Shown here: one piece after another, positions 22,289 through 34,133 of the stretch | How positions within the stretch are numbered: the stretch's first letter is position 1 | How the letters are laid out: each line of letters opens with the position of its first letter | From: Metaphire vulgaris | Taxonomy: Eukaryota; Annelida; Clitellata; Crassiclitellata; Megascolecidae | Direction of reading: 5' to 3' | Assembly: GCA_018105865.1 (NCBI GenBank) | Contig: CM030832.1 | Coordinates: 11,759,756 to 11,823,755 of the forward strand | DNA: 64,000 nucleotides | The notes under the pieces: model-generated | What the model was told of the DNA's origin: nothing | What the model saw: the letters and a program-made list of their open reading frames with translations, nothing else | Database searches by the model: none | Position numbers and translations under genes: made by a program

Positions 22289-22579
22289 CATAGGCGTCAA
22301 TCTCGTGAGGGCCCTGGGGTCCGGACCCTCACAAAAATTTAGCTGTGAGGGTCCATAAGGCATTGGACCCTCGCAAAAATCTGAATAAATCTATATGGTA
22401 CCGTTGTACGATTATTTAATAAATTGTTGTGCTGGATAGATAATACGCGCAGATATTATCAGCAAATGGTATTTTGGAACATTAATAAATAACAAGAATT
22501 ATGCTAAAAGGGTCAGAGTTAGGGTTGGGCACAACAACAGGTGGACCCTCACAACTTTTACTACAGATTGACACCACTG
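22289..22579. mobile_element. MITE nested in the hAT element
   Basis: It starts CATAGGCGTCAATCT and ends AGATTGACACCACTG. GTTCGTCA is duplicated perfectly (22281-22288 and 22580-22587). It contains repeated GGACCCTC words. Confidence 0.92.
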
Positions 22580-22590
22580 GTTCGTCATAA

Positions 22591-22910
22591 GCCTTGGATA
22601 AGTTCCGACAGTACAGGAACAATGTCAAAGTAATCGGCAATGTGATTGATTCAGCAATCAGTAGAATTCAAATTCTGTTTATCTCGTCAGCTGAATGTAA
22701 GTGGGGTTTCTCGTGCATGAATAAGACCGATAAATGATACATCAATTAAGAGATCAACTCAGCGTTTAAACACTTTCATCTCTGTTTTCATGAAGGTTGA
22801 AAATGGACCGCCACCAACACTGCTCTATCCTGCCAGCTGTGTTTAAAAATGGGTGTGCGATGGGCGACATGCTGCCTCAGATGCACCAACTGGCAAAAAA
22901 CTGACAAGAC
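22591..22910 (+). pseudogene. hAT transposase C-terminal (dimerisation) remnant
   Basis: The plus strand reads LDKFRQYRNNVKVIG, ISSAECKWGFSCMNKTDK, ISVFMKVENGPPPTLLYP, then KWVCDGRHAASDAPTGKK, with frameshifts and stops between. SSAExxxGFSxMNxxKT followed by L..VxxNGPP and KWxxxGRHxAxD is the signature of the hAT C-terminal dimerisation region. It lies inside an element with matching hAT ends and 8-bp flanks, so this is probably the former transposase of this element. The catalytic centre is gone. Confidence 0.8.
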
Positions 22911-23239
22911 GACATCTGTGTCAATTCCTGCCATGGCAACTCTGTATTAATGGTAAATGATAGTTTCTTAAATTCAGTTGCAGATTTTCAATAGTTGCAA
23001 CATGCAGTTGCACTATTACATTTATGGCTTAAATGAATGGTGTGTGACAATTTATAAATATAATAGTGAAAATTAGAGTAAAGTAATGTGCATTACGCTA
23101 AACCATGCATTTTCCATGTTGCCCATCCCCACTGCTCGCCATGCCCCCCCCCCACTGTTCCAGGTCACAAATCGCACCCTGCCTACTAATAATTATTGTG
23201 AGCTAAGGTAGGGCCTAGCCTAGGTAGGCTAGGTAGGCC

Positions 23240-23984
23240 TACTGAGTTTAATCGTAGATTCGCAGTCTTACTGGTTTTGACGGCTGTTTCTCACTTCCAG
23301 TCTTTGAATCTGTGTTACCAAAGTGCTACCGCACATTTTCCCAACTGGAACCTGAAGACCCTCTACCCCCAGTATCTCAGCTGATACGCCCACGTGATGC
23401 GCCTTGCGAGGCCTGCACTGATCGATTATTCCAACGACCTTAAAAATCGTGAGCTGTTTAATTAGGCTTAGTCCGAGTGACTAAACTTGATAGGCGGTGC
23501 TTGGCGGCTGGCGCCACGAGTACTAAAGGCGATGGTAAAATCATTTAGTTGATCATTTGTCAATTTAACCACCTATACCCATCAGAGAAAGAAGAAACCT
23601 TCGGAATTTACACGAAGCAGTGAAGACTTTTGCGTCGTCAGAAAAACCATCGAAAACGACGGAAAGAGCGTTCGCTTTCCGCTGCTATTTTTAACTCGGC
23701 ACGCTGCGCTCTTGATGATGGTGATGATGATGTCGTATTTTATAGCGCTACTCTTCGTATTTGAGATGAGAGAGAGAGGAGAGGGAGAGGGAGAGAGAGA
23801 TGGTGCAGTACCAGTTTTGTCTATTGAAAGAAATCATATTTTACTTCCATTTGGAATTATTTATTTCAAAGTGAACTTTGCATTGTTTCTGTTTTTCGAT
23901 GTGTTTAGGTTATCAATAAATTTTCTGTACAGTATTATATAAAACTTTGATTAAAAATAATAATAATAATACGACGACGACGAC

Positions 23985-24018
<34 letters not shown>

Positions 24019-25545
24019 CCCTGTGCATCAGACAAAGCGCTTCACATACAGACTAAAAATCCCGACTCTGTGTCCCATCGACGTACATTATATACTTTTA
24101 TGACACGTAAAAAGTCCATGCGTCGTATGCGTCAGGCGCATTGAGCCAATCTATGGAAATGGTTCCAAGGTCCGATTGCCAGGCAAAAGAAAATGCCATA
24201 AATGTGCAATATTTTGCCTCAACGTTCGAAGTTTTTATGCAGAAGAAGTTCCATACAGTCACTTACTGCTGACGAATTATATTTATAGAAAGACCGAAGC
24301 GCAAGGCAGTTCGCGCAAGATCGAGCAATGCGAGAAGATGGGAAATTCGTATTCCTGGCGAGGTTCTATTTTTAGACGCTTCTGTGGACACACGTGACCT
24401 TCGATCGTTGAAATCTGTCGCGCTGTGAAACAGTGGACTTGTTTTTGCCATAATAATAGGATTACAAGAGTTTGGTAAAGAGGAGAATAGTTGTCAAAGT
24501 TCAACAGATTTGGCGGGGTACGTTGTGGGAAACAAGACTCACAATTTGATGAGAATTACAGTCAGACTTTTCGACGGTATTGGGCTAGTAGGCCTATCTG
24601 GTCACTGTAGACGAAGAAAGCAGCCAGCACTGTAAATAATAACGACCTGAGTTTCAAGTGATATATAGGAAATCACGTTATTACTAGTATGCCGTGCATG
24701 GTGCGCTTAATGCGTCTGTTTGTGCTTTTGGTAAGATAAAGCTGTTTTAAAACTCGAATAAAGGCTTACTTCAAATGGACGATGATTTCTATGCTTCAGC
24801 CGAGCCAAATGATCTACCAAGAAGTGTTTAACGAAGATTTGATTGATTGATTGATTGATCAATGGATCGATCGAACGATTGATTGATTAATTGCTTGATT
24901 GACGTGGAAATAGACTGTAGAACGAGTCCTGAACGCCTTCTGAAGAAAATCGACAATATCTGTACGACGGAGAAGCAGAAGGCAGTAATTGACGGAAATC
25001 AATATCACAGTTGTTCAGGAATTAATAATCATCCAGGAAGATAAGCCACAGCTATACAAAGGTTCATAGGAAATTGCATGACAGAGTGGCATTTGCTACT
25101 CGTGACGAATTTGGTCGACTCGGCCTTCACTCGCCAGAGGGCGGTGGCAACTGATTAGCGGGTTAACAGCGAAGTAGACAGGCGCGTTGTGTGAGAACTC
25201 TGGCCCCGTATCATGAAGAGCCCGTTAACTTTATTTATCCTCGAGGACCTCTGATGAACGTGGCCTACCACTCTATTCCTTGAAGGACTAACTTAAATGG
25301 CTGTATTCGGGACATAATGAAATTTCTGACGACATTATGTGGCCAGTGGGTCCCCAGATTATAGTTATATTCTAAAATTGAAATCTGCTCGCTTTCCAGT
25401 TTCCATGCAAACTTGCAAAGTGCTAAGTTATGTCGTCACTTGAAGTTTATAGTTAATAATTGACCTTTGGAAAATGTAACTCGACTTTTTTCTTGCTTGC
25501 TAATGCTAGCAATTAGAGAAATGCACATCTTTTTTAAAAATCTCG
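23240..25545. other. Mostly unassigned DNA with microsatellites
   Basis: Short arrays: GATG and GA at 23713-23802, AAT/ACG/ATG at 23955-24017, GATT at 24838-24862. No gene or transposon terminus recognised. Confidence 0.4.
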
Positions 25546-25549
25546 AACA

Positions 25550-25810
25550 TTGCTGCTTATTCAGACGGATCTTTAGTTCAACACGTTGGATTTAGTTTGA
25601 CAAAATATACACAGACGAAATGCTGGAGAGATTGAGAGAGTGGGAGAGTGAGAGAGGAGCCTTTCTCGCAGAGCAACAAAAGCCTTCGAAGAATCAAGCA
25701 CCTGCTCAAGACATCCGTCAAAACTGCTTCTTCCTTTCATTCTGTTTCACACCCAACTAACAAGTGGAATCTCTGTCCATCTGTCTGCCTGCCTGCCTGT
25801 TCGTCTGTCC

Positions 25811-25846
<36 letters not shown>

Positions 25847-25850
25847 AAAA
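25550..25850 (+). repeat. Dispersed repeat, inverse copy at 62240-62632
   Basis: The sequence from GCTTATTCAGACGGATCTTT through GCACCTGCTCAAGACATCCG to the CT array matches 62632-62240 in reverse, with the same order of blocks and a CT/GA plus TCTG/CAGA microsatellite at the same place. The family is not recognised. Confidence 0.8.
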
Positions 25851-25869
25851 AGGGAAAACGATATGCTAT

Positions 25870-27510
25870 TTTATTATAAAACTAGGTGTTTACCCGTCAA
25901 AAATGACGGAGGAGATTGGCTGTTTTACCACCCGATTTTGCGCAAATGCAATAGCATTTTGCGCAATTAATTGTCCTTAACTCGCCGCCTTTTCCTTCAA
26001 TCGAGTTAACGCCCATTCGCATGAATTTTCTGAAGCTTGGTAGTCAACTATAGTGTAATGATTTGGCAGTGTCGAACGACATGCAGTGCTTGATTCTCTT
26101 GTTTGCTGTGCTGCTTTTGCGCGCCAAGCAACAGCCTGCTCCTCATTCTCACTTGATTGTCGCAAACCTCGTGAACGCTGGACTTTTTGTTTTGCACGGA
26201 CGGTAAGAAAGAGGAATAAAAAAAGCTAAACAATGGTGCAAACTTCATCTTCTTAGTTCTTATATAGCCTGAGATATAGCAAATTCAAAAAATAGGAAAC
26301 TTTCTCAGAATTCAAAACTACTTTCGCGAAATTCACCGACAATAATTATGTTCAAACATTGGGGTCGAGTTAGAATTGATACATCTTTGCCAAATGTCAA
26401 CCGATTTTCAAACTTTTTGGTTTATTTTGTTCATCTGACATCCCTTTATAACTTTGCCGCTGAACAAAGTGGAGTTACCGCTGAAAATATTTTGCTAGGG
26501 GGCTATAAAAATATTTTGGGAGAGAGGGTGATATTTTAGACCGTAAAGTGGACTCTACCCCCAACTTTTTTTGTTTTGTACGGACGGTTAGAAAGAGGAA
26601 TAAACGATCTAAACAATGGTGCAAACTTCACCTTTTTAGCTTCTACACAGCCTGAGATATAGCAAATTTAAAACGTTACAGCAATCATTTGTGAAGAACG
26701 CTTTTCCAAAAATTAAATCCCCAGTACGGTGACGCGCCTGAAAATTTAATCCCCAATTGAGGGTTAAATTTTAAAAATAGGTTTGAGGTTAGGAAGGAGT
26801 AAATATATATATAATAACGGGGGCAGGGCATTGGGAGAGGGAAGGGAGATTTGGGAGGAAGAAAGTGGGTTGTACGGGTTTTCGGAGCAGCGTTGTGTAG
26901 GTTTAGGAACGGGGTTTGTGGCCGTAGGTTTGGAAACGGGGTTTGGGGCCGGTGGGGGTAGGGCGGAGTGGTGATGGTTTGGGGCCGGGCCGATTGGGAA
27001 AAAGATGGTGAGGGGGGAATGGGGGTTGGGAGAGGGATGGTTAGAGGAATGGAAACGGGGTTTGGGGCCTTGGGGTAGGCGGGGCAGGTATGATTTGGGG
27101 CCTGAGGCGATTGGAAGAGGTTTGGGGAGGGAAGGGAGTTGGGAGAGGGAATGGGAACGGGGGGTTTGGGGCCTGTGGGGTAGGGTGGGACAGGTGTGGG
27201 TTGGGGCCTGGATGGGGATGTGCTGGGACCAGGGCGATTGGCAGAGGGATGGGGAGAGGGAAGGGGATTGGGAGAGGGATGGGAGAGAGAAAAGGGATGG
27301 GGAGAGAGAAGGGGAACGGGGGTTTGGGGCCGGGGACGGAATGGGTTGGGGTCGGCGCGATTGGGAGAGGGATGGAGAGAGGGAAGGGATGGGGAAAGGG
27401 GAGGGAAGGGAGTTTGGGGCCCGGGGCGGGGAAAGGGTTGGGGCCTGGGCGATTGGGAGAGGGATGGGGTGAGGGAAGGGGAACGGGGGTTTAAGCTGCA
27501 ATTAAGACGC
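25870..27510. repeat. Tandemly duplicated 1.77-kb unit, copy 1
   Basis: It begins near AACTAGGTGTTTACCCGTC and ends GCTGCAATTAAGACGC. The same order of sequence recurs at 27638-29263, offset 1768 at the start. The first ~900 bp is ordinary DNA (itself with two similar sub-blocks around TTAGAAAGAGGAATAAA, near 26200 and 26590). The last ~680 bp is a G-rich minisatellite. Confidence 0.9.
26813..27495. repeat. G-rich minisatellite (copy 1)
   Basis: Units of roughly 90-126 bp recur, marked by GCGATTGG at about 26986, 27107, 27233, 27357 and 27447. The plus strand is nearly all purine with many GGGG runs. The 245-, 327- and 180-codon Pro/Ser- or Gly/Arg-rich frames across it are composition artefacts. 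G-quadruplex formation is plausible. Confidence 0.85.
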
Positions 27511-27637
27511 TTCGTTAAACGCTCCGTTGATTTTAATACATTTTTGATTAAACAATATTTGGTTGTCAATGACAACAGCGTCTTGCAATACCCGCCGTGT
27601 TGCGGACGGACAGACGGACGCGACGGACATCGAGAAT

Positions 27638-29263
27638 TATATAATAAGACTAGGTGTTTACCCGTCAAAAATGACGGGGGAGATTGGCTGTTTTACCACC
27701 CGATTTTGTGCAAATGCAATAGGATTTTGCGCAATTAATTTCCCTAACTCGCCGCCTTTTCCTTCAACCGAGTTAATGCCCATTCGCGTGAATTTTCTGA
27801 AACTTTATAGTCAACGTTAGTGTAATGATTTCGCAGTGTCGAACGACATGCAGTGCTTGATTCTCTTGTTTGCTGTGCTGCTTTTGCGCGCCAAGCAACA
27901 GCCTGCTCCTCATTCTCACTTGATTGTCGGAAAGCTCGTGAACGCTAGACTTTTTTTGTTTTGCACGGACGGTTAGAAAGAGAAATAAAAAGGCTAAACA
28001 ATGGTGCAAACCTCATCTTCTTAGCTCTTATATAGCCTGAGATATAGCAAATTCAAAAAAGTAGGAAACTAAAATTAAAATATTTAATGGAACAGAAATC
28101 GATTTAGGAATTCAGTCATGATCCAGCAATAGCATCAATGGGAATGGACATAATGCCTTCGCTGGATCATGTAATTTTGATCAGAATTCTCAGAATTCAA
28201 AACTTTCGCGCAATTCACCGATAATAATTATGTTCAAACATTGGGGTCATCGGGTTAGAATTGATAGATCTTTACCAAATGTCCACCGATTTTCAAACTT
28301 TTTGGTTTATATTGTTCCTCTGACATCCCTTTACAACTTTGCCGCTGACCAAAGTGGAGTTACCGCTGAAAATATTTTGCTAGGGGGCTATAAAAATATT
28401 TTGGGGGAGAGGGTGATATTTTAGGCCGTAAAGTGGACTCTGCCCCCAACTTGTTTGTTTTGCACGGACGGTTAGAAAGAGGAATAAACGATCTAAACAA
28501 TGGTGCAAACTTCATCTTTTTAGCTCCTACATAGCCTGAGATATAGCAAATTTAAAACGTTACAGCAATCATTTGTGAAGAACGCTTTTCCAAAAATTAA
28601 ATCCCCAGTACGGTGACGCGCCTGAAAATTTAATCCCCAATTGAGGGGTTAAATTTTAAAAAATAGGGTTTGAGGTTAGGAAGGAGTAAATATATATAAT
28701 AACGGGGGGCAGGGCATTGGGAGAGGGAAGGGAGATTTTGGGAGGAGGAAAGTGGGTTTTACGGGTTTTCGGAGCAGCGTTGTGTAGGTTTAGGAACGAT
28801 GTTTGTGGCCGTAGGTTTGGAAACGGGGTTTGGGGCCGGTGAGGGTAGGGCGGAGCGGTGATGGTTTGGGGCCAGGGCGATTGTGAAAGAGATGATGAGA
28901 GAGATTGGGGGAGAGGGATGGTGAGGGAATGGAAAGGGGGTTTGGGGCCTGTGGGGTGGGTATGGGTTGGGGCCTGGGGCGATTGGGAGAGGTTTGGGGA
29001 GGGAAGAGGGTTGGGAGAGGAATGGGAACGGGGGGTTTGGGGCCTGTGGGGTAGGGTGGGACGGGTATGAGTTGGGGCCTGGATGGGGATGTGTTGGGGC
29101 CCGATTGGGAAAGGGATGGGGAGAGGAAAGGAGGATTGGGAGAGGGATGGAGAGGAAGGGAAGGGGATTTGGGGCCGGGGCGGGAATGGGTTGGGGCCTG
29201 GGCGATTGGAAGAGGGATGGGGTGAGGGAAGGGGGACGGGGGTTTAAGCTGCAATTAAGACGC
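27638..29263. repeat. Tandemly duplicated 1.77-kb unit, copy 2
   Basis: Copy of 25870-27510 with an extra ~130 bp at about 28065-28195 and a shorter G-rich part (28703-29250). A 127-bp linker (27511-27637) separates the copies. Confidence 0.9.
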
Positions 29264-30177
29264 ATTCTAGCAATAGGGTCACCCCTCCGTGACCCTTGAC
29301 AGTCAGATACGTTACGCATTCACATCCAGTACTGCTGTCTATTGTTAAGGCGTATAGAACTATAGATAGTTAGGGTAAATCGTTACCTTTTGGTGGTTCG
29401 TCCATGAATGCAGACGACGCAATAGCCGCATCTCCTCGATCAGACTGCTTCTATATAAGCTTATGCGGTAATTCCGAGGGATTTCCCGCAGTCAAAACAA
29501 TTATTAAGCAAAAAAACTAAAGTCACGACTGACGTCACCAGTGTTTAGCTCAATTGTTTTGAAATGTTACTATGCATTGCAATCGTTAACTTTATGAGGA
29601 AACAGTTTCGTCGTACTTCAGAAAAAATTGCCAGAAGGAAATTAATTAGACCTAATACAAAGCACAGGTGTCGTGTCATGTGAAGTGTGGTGGGTTGGCG
29701 CTTTTCATCGACGTTACCTTTTTTGTCTACAGCCTACGTAGGCCTATGCAAAATTTCTGCCAAAGGCTAACGTTTGCCGCATTTGTCTGTGTGCGTGTAA
29801 GCACGTTAACTAAAAATCAAGTAATTATCAAATTGTCCGAATTAATAGTCGACTTGTGCATGGGGCCTGGGTGGCGTAACCAGAATGTGGACGGTATCTG
29901 GAAAACAATGCTAGAAAAATAGAAATTAAACTCTATTTTCACAGGACTGTTGGGACCGTCTAGACCTGAGCCTGAGACCTGAACATAGAGGCATACAAGC
30001 AATATGACCCATGGCCATGCAGGGTCACCGCCTCTATAAGACCCTGCTTCGGATCGGTCTTAATTTTTAGCAGCGAGACCATCAGCTCCTGAAATCGTGT
30101 CTAAAAATTCAAATGAGCTCAAAATGAACTATAATATTGTTATCTGTAATACTGCAGTTAATAGCAGCATCGATAAT
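29264..30177. other. Unassigned DNA
   Basis: Nothing recognised. Confidence 0.35.
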
Positions 30178-30185
30178 GTCAGAAG

Positions 30186-30748
30186 CAGAGGCGTAGCAAA
30201 GTTTCTAGGGGTTACTTGTGCAGACATTCGGGGCGATGGGCCCCCGGGAAATTCCCTTCGATTTCAAACAAAAAATGCTGAGAGTTTTAGCGATATTTAC
30301 ATGTTATGACTAATATTATTATCAAACAGTGGCGTAGAGAGGGGGCAGCCGGTCCGGGGTGCTGAGGTGGGGGAGGGCGCCAAAATCGGGGTTTGGGTTA
30401 GTGTAACAAAAAAAGCAAGCAGAAAAAGGTAAATAGTAAATACGTTACTCGACTCGTAGTGAAATAAATAAGTGGCGGCCTTTTTGCTCGTCAAGCCTTT
30501 TGGGAAGTTGAAGGGGGCGCCATCGGTATATTTTGGCCCGGGACGCCGAATATCCTCACTATACCACTGTTATCAAGTTATATGACCAATATTATTAAAT
30601 ACTAAACACTATAGAGTGCACTCTGTTGATGACACGCATTTCTATTTTTAGGCTTTGTCATTTTTATTGAAAGTTAATAACCTAACTCGCTGTCAAGGCC
30701 CCTCTGACCGCCTAGGCACTGACTGCACAGCCCATTACTCCGCCACCG
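30186..30748. mobile_element. Outer hAT-like MITE
   Basis: It starts CAGAGGCGTAGCAAAG and ends ATTACTCCGCCACCG. The flanks GTCAGAAG and GTCAGTAG match in 7 of 8. It contains the element 30327-30569. Confidence 0.75.
30327..30569. mobile_element. Nested hAT-like MITE
   Basis: It starts CAGTGGCGTAGAGAGG and ends TCACTATACCACTG. The flanks TTATCAAA and TTATCAAG match in 7 of 8. The interior (GGGCGCCAAAATCGGG, CCTTTTTGCTCGTCAAG) is related to 61036-61361. Confidence 0.85.
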
Positions 30749-30865
30749 GTCAGTAGTCCACTTCGGCAACATAACTAGACAAGAAAATGATCTGACGTTT
30801 AGGCATGTCAATGGGACAATAAGCAAAATGTAGAAATCCATAAAATCCGATGATGTTACCCAGCA

Positions 30866-30997
30866 ACATTGGCGTCAACTTGGATGAAAAGTGGAGGGCC
30901 CACCCAAAAATAATACCTTCCACTTCCCTATGATTGCCTATCAAAAAGTAGTGGGGGAGCTCGAGCCTAGGGGCCTAATAGAAGTCTATACGCCTGT
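30866..30997. mobile_element. Small MITE with perfect 8-bp duplication
   Basis: It starts ACATTGGCGTCAACTTGG and ends AGTCTATACGCCTGT. ACCCAGCA is duplicated exactly (30858-30865 and 30998-31005). A relative lies at 36692-36815. Confidence 0.85.
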
Positions 30998-31417
30998 ACC
31001 CAGCAGACTATCGCAAATGTCACAGTGATTGATACAAACGCATGCTTTTTGCAACCAGGCGATTCAGGAAACTTGATGTCAGATGTCCTATCTCGATTGG
31101 TCGTTGGATTTCTTATCGTTACAGGAAAATCGATCGTGTTTTGTGTAACTAAATCGACGAAGAAAACGAACACCCAAGTGTAAGCGCGATCACCGCTGAG
31201 TCATTTCAGTTTTACAGCTATTCGGCCTGACGAGGAAGGAAACGGAGGGAAATTAACGCTGCTATAATAAGCAGTGTGATGCTTGTTTGAGTTTGTCTAG
31301 ATTGGATGGGTAAAACACTGTTGTTTCCACACAGGGCAGAACCTTAAAAAAAATAGTCAGAAAATAAAACATATATTGTATATTGATCAGATTTGTTTGC
31401 ACCTTTTTACTTTAAAA

Positions 31418-31506
31418 AATTAGGCATTGCTCGTGGACCACCAGGTAGAATGGTAGATGGACGCGGACCACTGGTGGTCCGCGGACCACAGGTTGAGAAC
31501 CGCTGC
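31418..31506. repeat. hAT end fragment
   Basis: It ends GGTTGAGAACCGCTG, the same terminal type as 12789-14037, with GGTCCGCGGACC palindromes. No left terminus is visible, so it is probably a truncated copy. Confidence 0.5.
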
Positions 31507-31831
31507 GTTAGGTCACACAGTAAAATACGCATATTATGCATATTTTACGTCCATAAATTAAATACGCGCACTGTACTTAGAAATACTTTGACGATGGCGT
31601 CATGCTCGAACATACATCTATGGTTCTCTATTATTTACACACTTCTATGGTTAGGTCATGTGATGTATGTAAGGAACTGTTACAATAACATTACTTTTCT
31701 GTAGCAATTAATGTTCTACTCTACTCGATATTATTATAGGTTTACAGGCAAGCCGCCGTAGATGCTACAAAGACGTTGTGTTTACTTTTAGTAACTCTGT
31801 GATCAATTTTGTGTAATGAATACAGATCATT

Positions 31832-32058
31832 CAGTGGCGCAGCGTGTGGGGCCAGTGTGCGGCCGCCCCGGGCGCATAATTTTAGAGGGTGCAAAATTCC
31901 AAGTGAAAGAATAAAAAGTCCAGGTAATAGTAAGTTCTATAAATCTTAAAATAGGAAAGGTATGAAGACATATGACTGAAATTTTCAATCTGTTATTGGG
32001 ATGGAAATACGACTGTTTTGCCCGGGCGCCTGCGACCCACGCCACGCCAACATCACTG
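31832..32058. mobile_element. MITE-like element
   Basis: It starts CAGTGGCGCAGCGTGTGGG and ends CCCACGCCACGCCAACATCACTG, read as imperfect inverted ends. No clear duplication. Confidence 0.55.
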
Positions 32059-32262
32059 ATTGAATGCTCCGATATGCGAGTTTCATCAGTCCAAACACAA
32101 CATACTATCGATGGCAATGCGGTGTGCAAAGTATTTTAATTTTAACTTACGCATATTGTACGTATTTCATGATCGGATATACAAAAATACAGCACGTTCG
32201 GTCATTGACTGCTTTATCCTGCCAGAGTTAGGTTTCATGTGTTGAGAGCGGTTGCACAGTGC

Positions 32263-32304
32263 ACACACACACACGCACGCACGCACACACATCTTTCTTT
32301 TTCT

Positions 32305-32348
<44 letters not shown>

Positions 32349-32350
32349 TT

Positions 32351-32380
<30 letters not shown>
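32263..32380. repeat. (CA)n, (TTTC)n and (TC)n microsatellites
   Basis: Adjacent arrays of CA, TTTC/CTTT and TC. Confidence 0.95.
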
Positions 32381-32384
<4 letters not shown>

Positions 32385-32385
<1 letters not shown>

Positions 32386-32700
32386 GATACCGTTCCATCG
32401 TATCTATCAGAGCCACTCCATCCTTTAAGCTCCATCTCTGGTCGGCCATGTCTTCGTCTACAGCGCAAGGTCTCCTCAGTGAACCAGAGGCACGAGCCTC
32501 TTCATTCCTGAGATAAGTTTTCGCTTCAATTGGCCCCATCCTCTGGAATGCTCTTCACCCCAGTATTCGTAATTAGCAACTGCTGAATCCACGCCCTCTT
32601 TTGTAACGACTTAAAACACCTTGTAATTATCAATTGGCAGTAATCGCAGCGGGACCGCGTCTGAGCGAATCTTCATATGAGGCGCTATACAAATATTCTG
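32385..32700 (+). pseudogene. CR1/L2-like LINE ORF2 C-terminal fragment
   Basis: The plus strand reads VPSYLSEPLHPLSSISGRP, then in another frame FASIGPILWNALHPSIRN, LKTPCNYQ and finally YEALYKYSA. GPxLWNALPxxIR, LKTxL and the EALYKY/GCGCTATACAAAT end are typical of CR1/L2 ORF2 tails. It is frameshifted and 5'-truncated. Confidence 0.65.
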
Positions 32701-32776
32701 CTACTTTGCATTACACCTTGGTAATAGTGGTCGTGGTGGTGGCAGTAGTCGTAGTAGTAGTTGCTTTTGTTGTTGT

Positions 32777-32993
32777 CAGAGCCGTAGCTAGAGTATTTGA
32801 CGCCCGGGCGAGGTATAAATGTTTCGCCCCAACAGTTTAAAAACTGACGATGCCCTTCTTGTCGTTGTTTGTTCATATTGTCATCCAGGCAATACCTCCG
32901 ACGAGCGCTTAACTTGTCACAACCATGGTTTTCTGGCGCCTCCTCCAAGACGACGCCCAGGGCAGCCTGCCCCCGCCCCTGGTTACGCCTCTG
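32777..32993. mobile_element. hAT-like MITE (CAGAGCCGTAGCTAG)
   Basis: It starts CAGAGCCGTAGCTAGAG and ends CCCTGGTTACGCCTCTG. The flanks GTTGTTGT and GTAGTAGT match in 6 of 8, inside triplet DNA. Ends are related to 37688-38330. Confidence 0.7.
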
Positions 32994-33111
<118 letters not shown>

Positions 33112-33690
33112 TAGCAGTAGTAGCGGCAGCAAACATTGCTTTCCAAATTCTGGAAGATAGCAATCGATCAAGTGAGAAAGTGCGAAACTGCTGGAAAAAT
33201 ATGGCGGAAATTTCAATCTAGGTTGCGAGAGTACGGGTTTAGGCTAATTTTAGCCGTACATAGGTGTGCTTTCCCCGTGGATATTCAACTTACGTCAGCG
33301 ATTTTGCAACTGAAATTCCGATGTTGATCGTGGTTTGTCAAGAGTTTACATTAACAGTAAGAGGCACGCAAAAATCTGTATAAAACCATGAGACTTCCTC
33401 CGGATATTTGGCGTATACAGTAAAACCATTGCGATACTATTCAATATGAATCAGAGCTGGGCTGTTAAACCTTCGATGTTTGCCAGTTATATCAAGGGCA
33501 GCTCTTGGCTGTTGACTATCATCGCCCTACAGCTGTTCTGCTTAGTATGAGATAACTTTCGTTTTTAATATTCCCCTTTCGTCTATTTCTATTTCATCAA
33601 AGCCAGAGCAAACTATAAACATTAGTCAAGTGGGCATAGCCTATGTTATGTCTAGCTTGAAAATAAATGGTATCTTGGATAAATGGCTCA

Positions 33691-33810
33691 CAGTTGTCCA
33701 TTTGTAGGATTTTTGAACCCAAATCTAACCCAATCCACCAACTTCCCAACCCAACCTAAATGAAATTCCTGTCTGCGGACCCAACCCAACCCGTCGCGCC
33801 CCTACCCGAC
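33691..33810. repeat. Partial CCAAC-type MITE
   Basis: The start CAGTTGTCCATTTGTAGG and CCAAC words match the 10879/59027 family. No right end is visible before the gap. Confidence 0.55.
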
Positions 33811-33900
33811 GAAAACGTCAAAGTAGAATCGCATTTTTGAAAACATACATGAATTCAAACCGATGTTTGGTAAATACCCCAACGCTCAATTTTCTTGTAG

Positions 33901-34000
33901 NNNNNNNNNNNNNNNNNNNNNNNNNNNNNNNNNNNNNNNNNNNNNNNNNNNNNNNNNNNNNNNNNNNNNNNNNNNNNNNNNNNNNNNNNNNNNNNNNNNN
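33901..34000. other. Assembly gap (100 N)
   Basis: One hundred consecutive N, a conventional placeholder of unknown true size. Confidence 1.
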
Positions 34001-34053
34001 GGCGATTTATTAATAGATAATATGGGTTTTATCATTCGAGGCCTATATATGCA

Positions 34054-34054
<1 letters not shown>

Positions 34055-34084
<30 letters not shown>

Positions 34085-34087
34085 GTG
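34055..34087. repeat. (GT)n microsatellite
   Basis: GT dinucleotides, followed by GGTCGAC. The sequence around 34478-34545 is similar (GT array then GGTCGAC), hinting at a local duplication across this stretch. Confidence 0.85.
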
Positions 34088-34133
34088 GTCGACCCAGCCC
34101 TCATTCACTAGAGGAGTTTGTAAATGATTGGCA

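Larger units (their letters stand above)
21909..23181 (+). mobile_element. hAT element with transposase remnant
   Basis: It starts CAGGGTGCGATTTGTAGG and ends CACAAATCGCACCCTG. The flanks CCTAATAA and CCTACTAA match in 7 of 8 bases. The interior holds a hAT C-terminal coding remnant (22591-22910) and a nested MITE (22289-22579). Confidence 0.9.

Noticed and set aside
26685..27668. 327-residue Pro/Ser-rich open frame on the minus strand and overlapping Gly/Arg-rich frames on the plus strand
   Set aside because: They arise from a G-rich minisatellite with few stops in any frame; all frames are open and low-complexity, and the same happens in the second copy.
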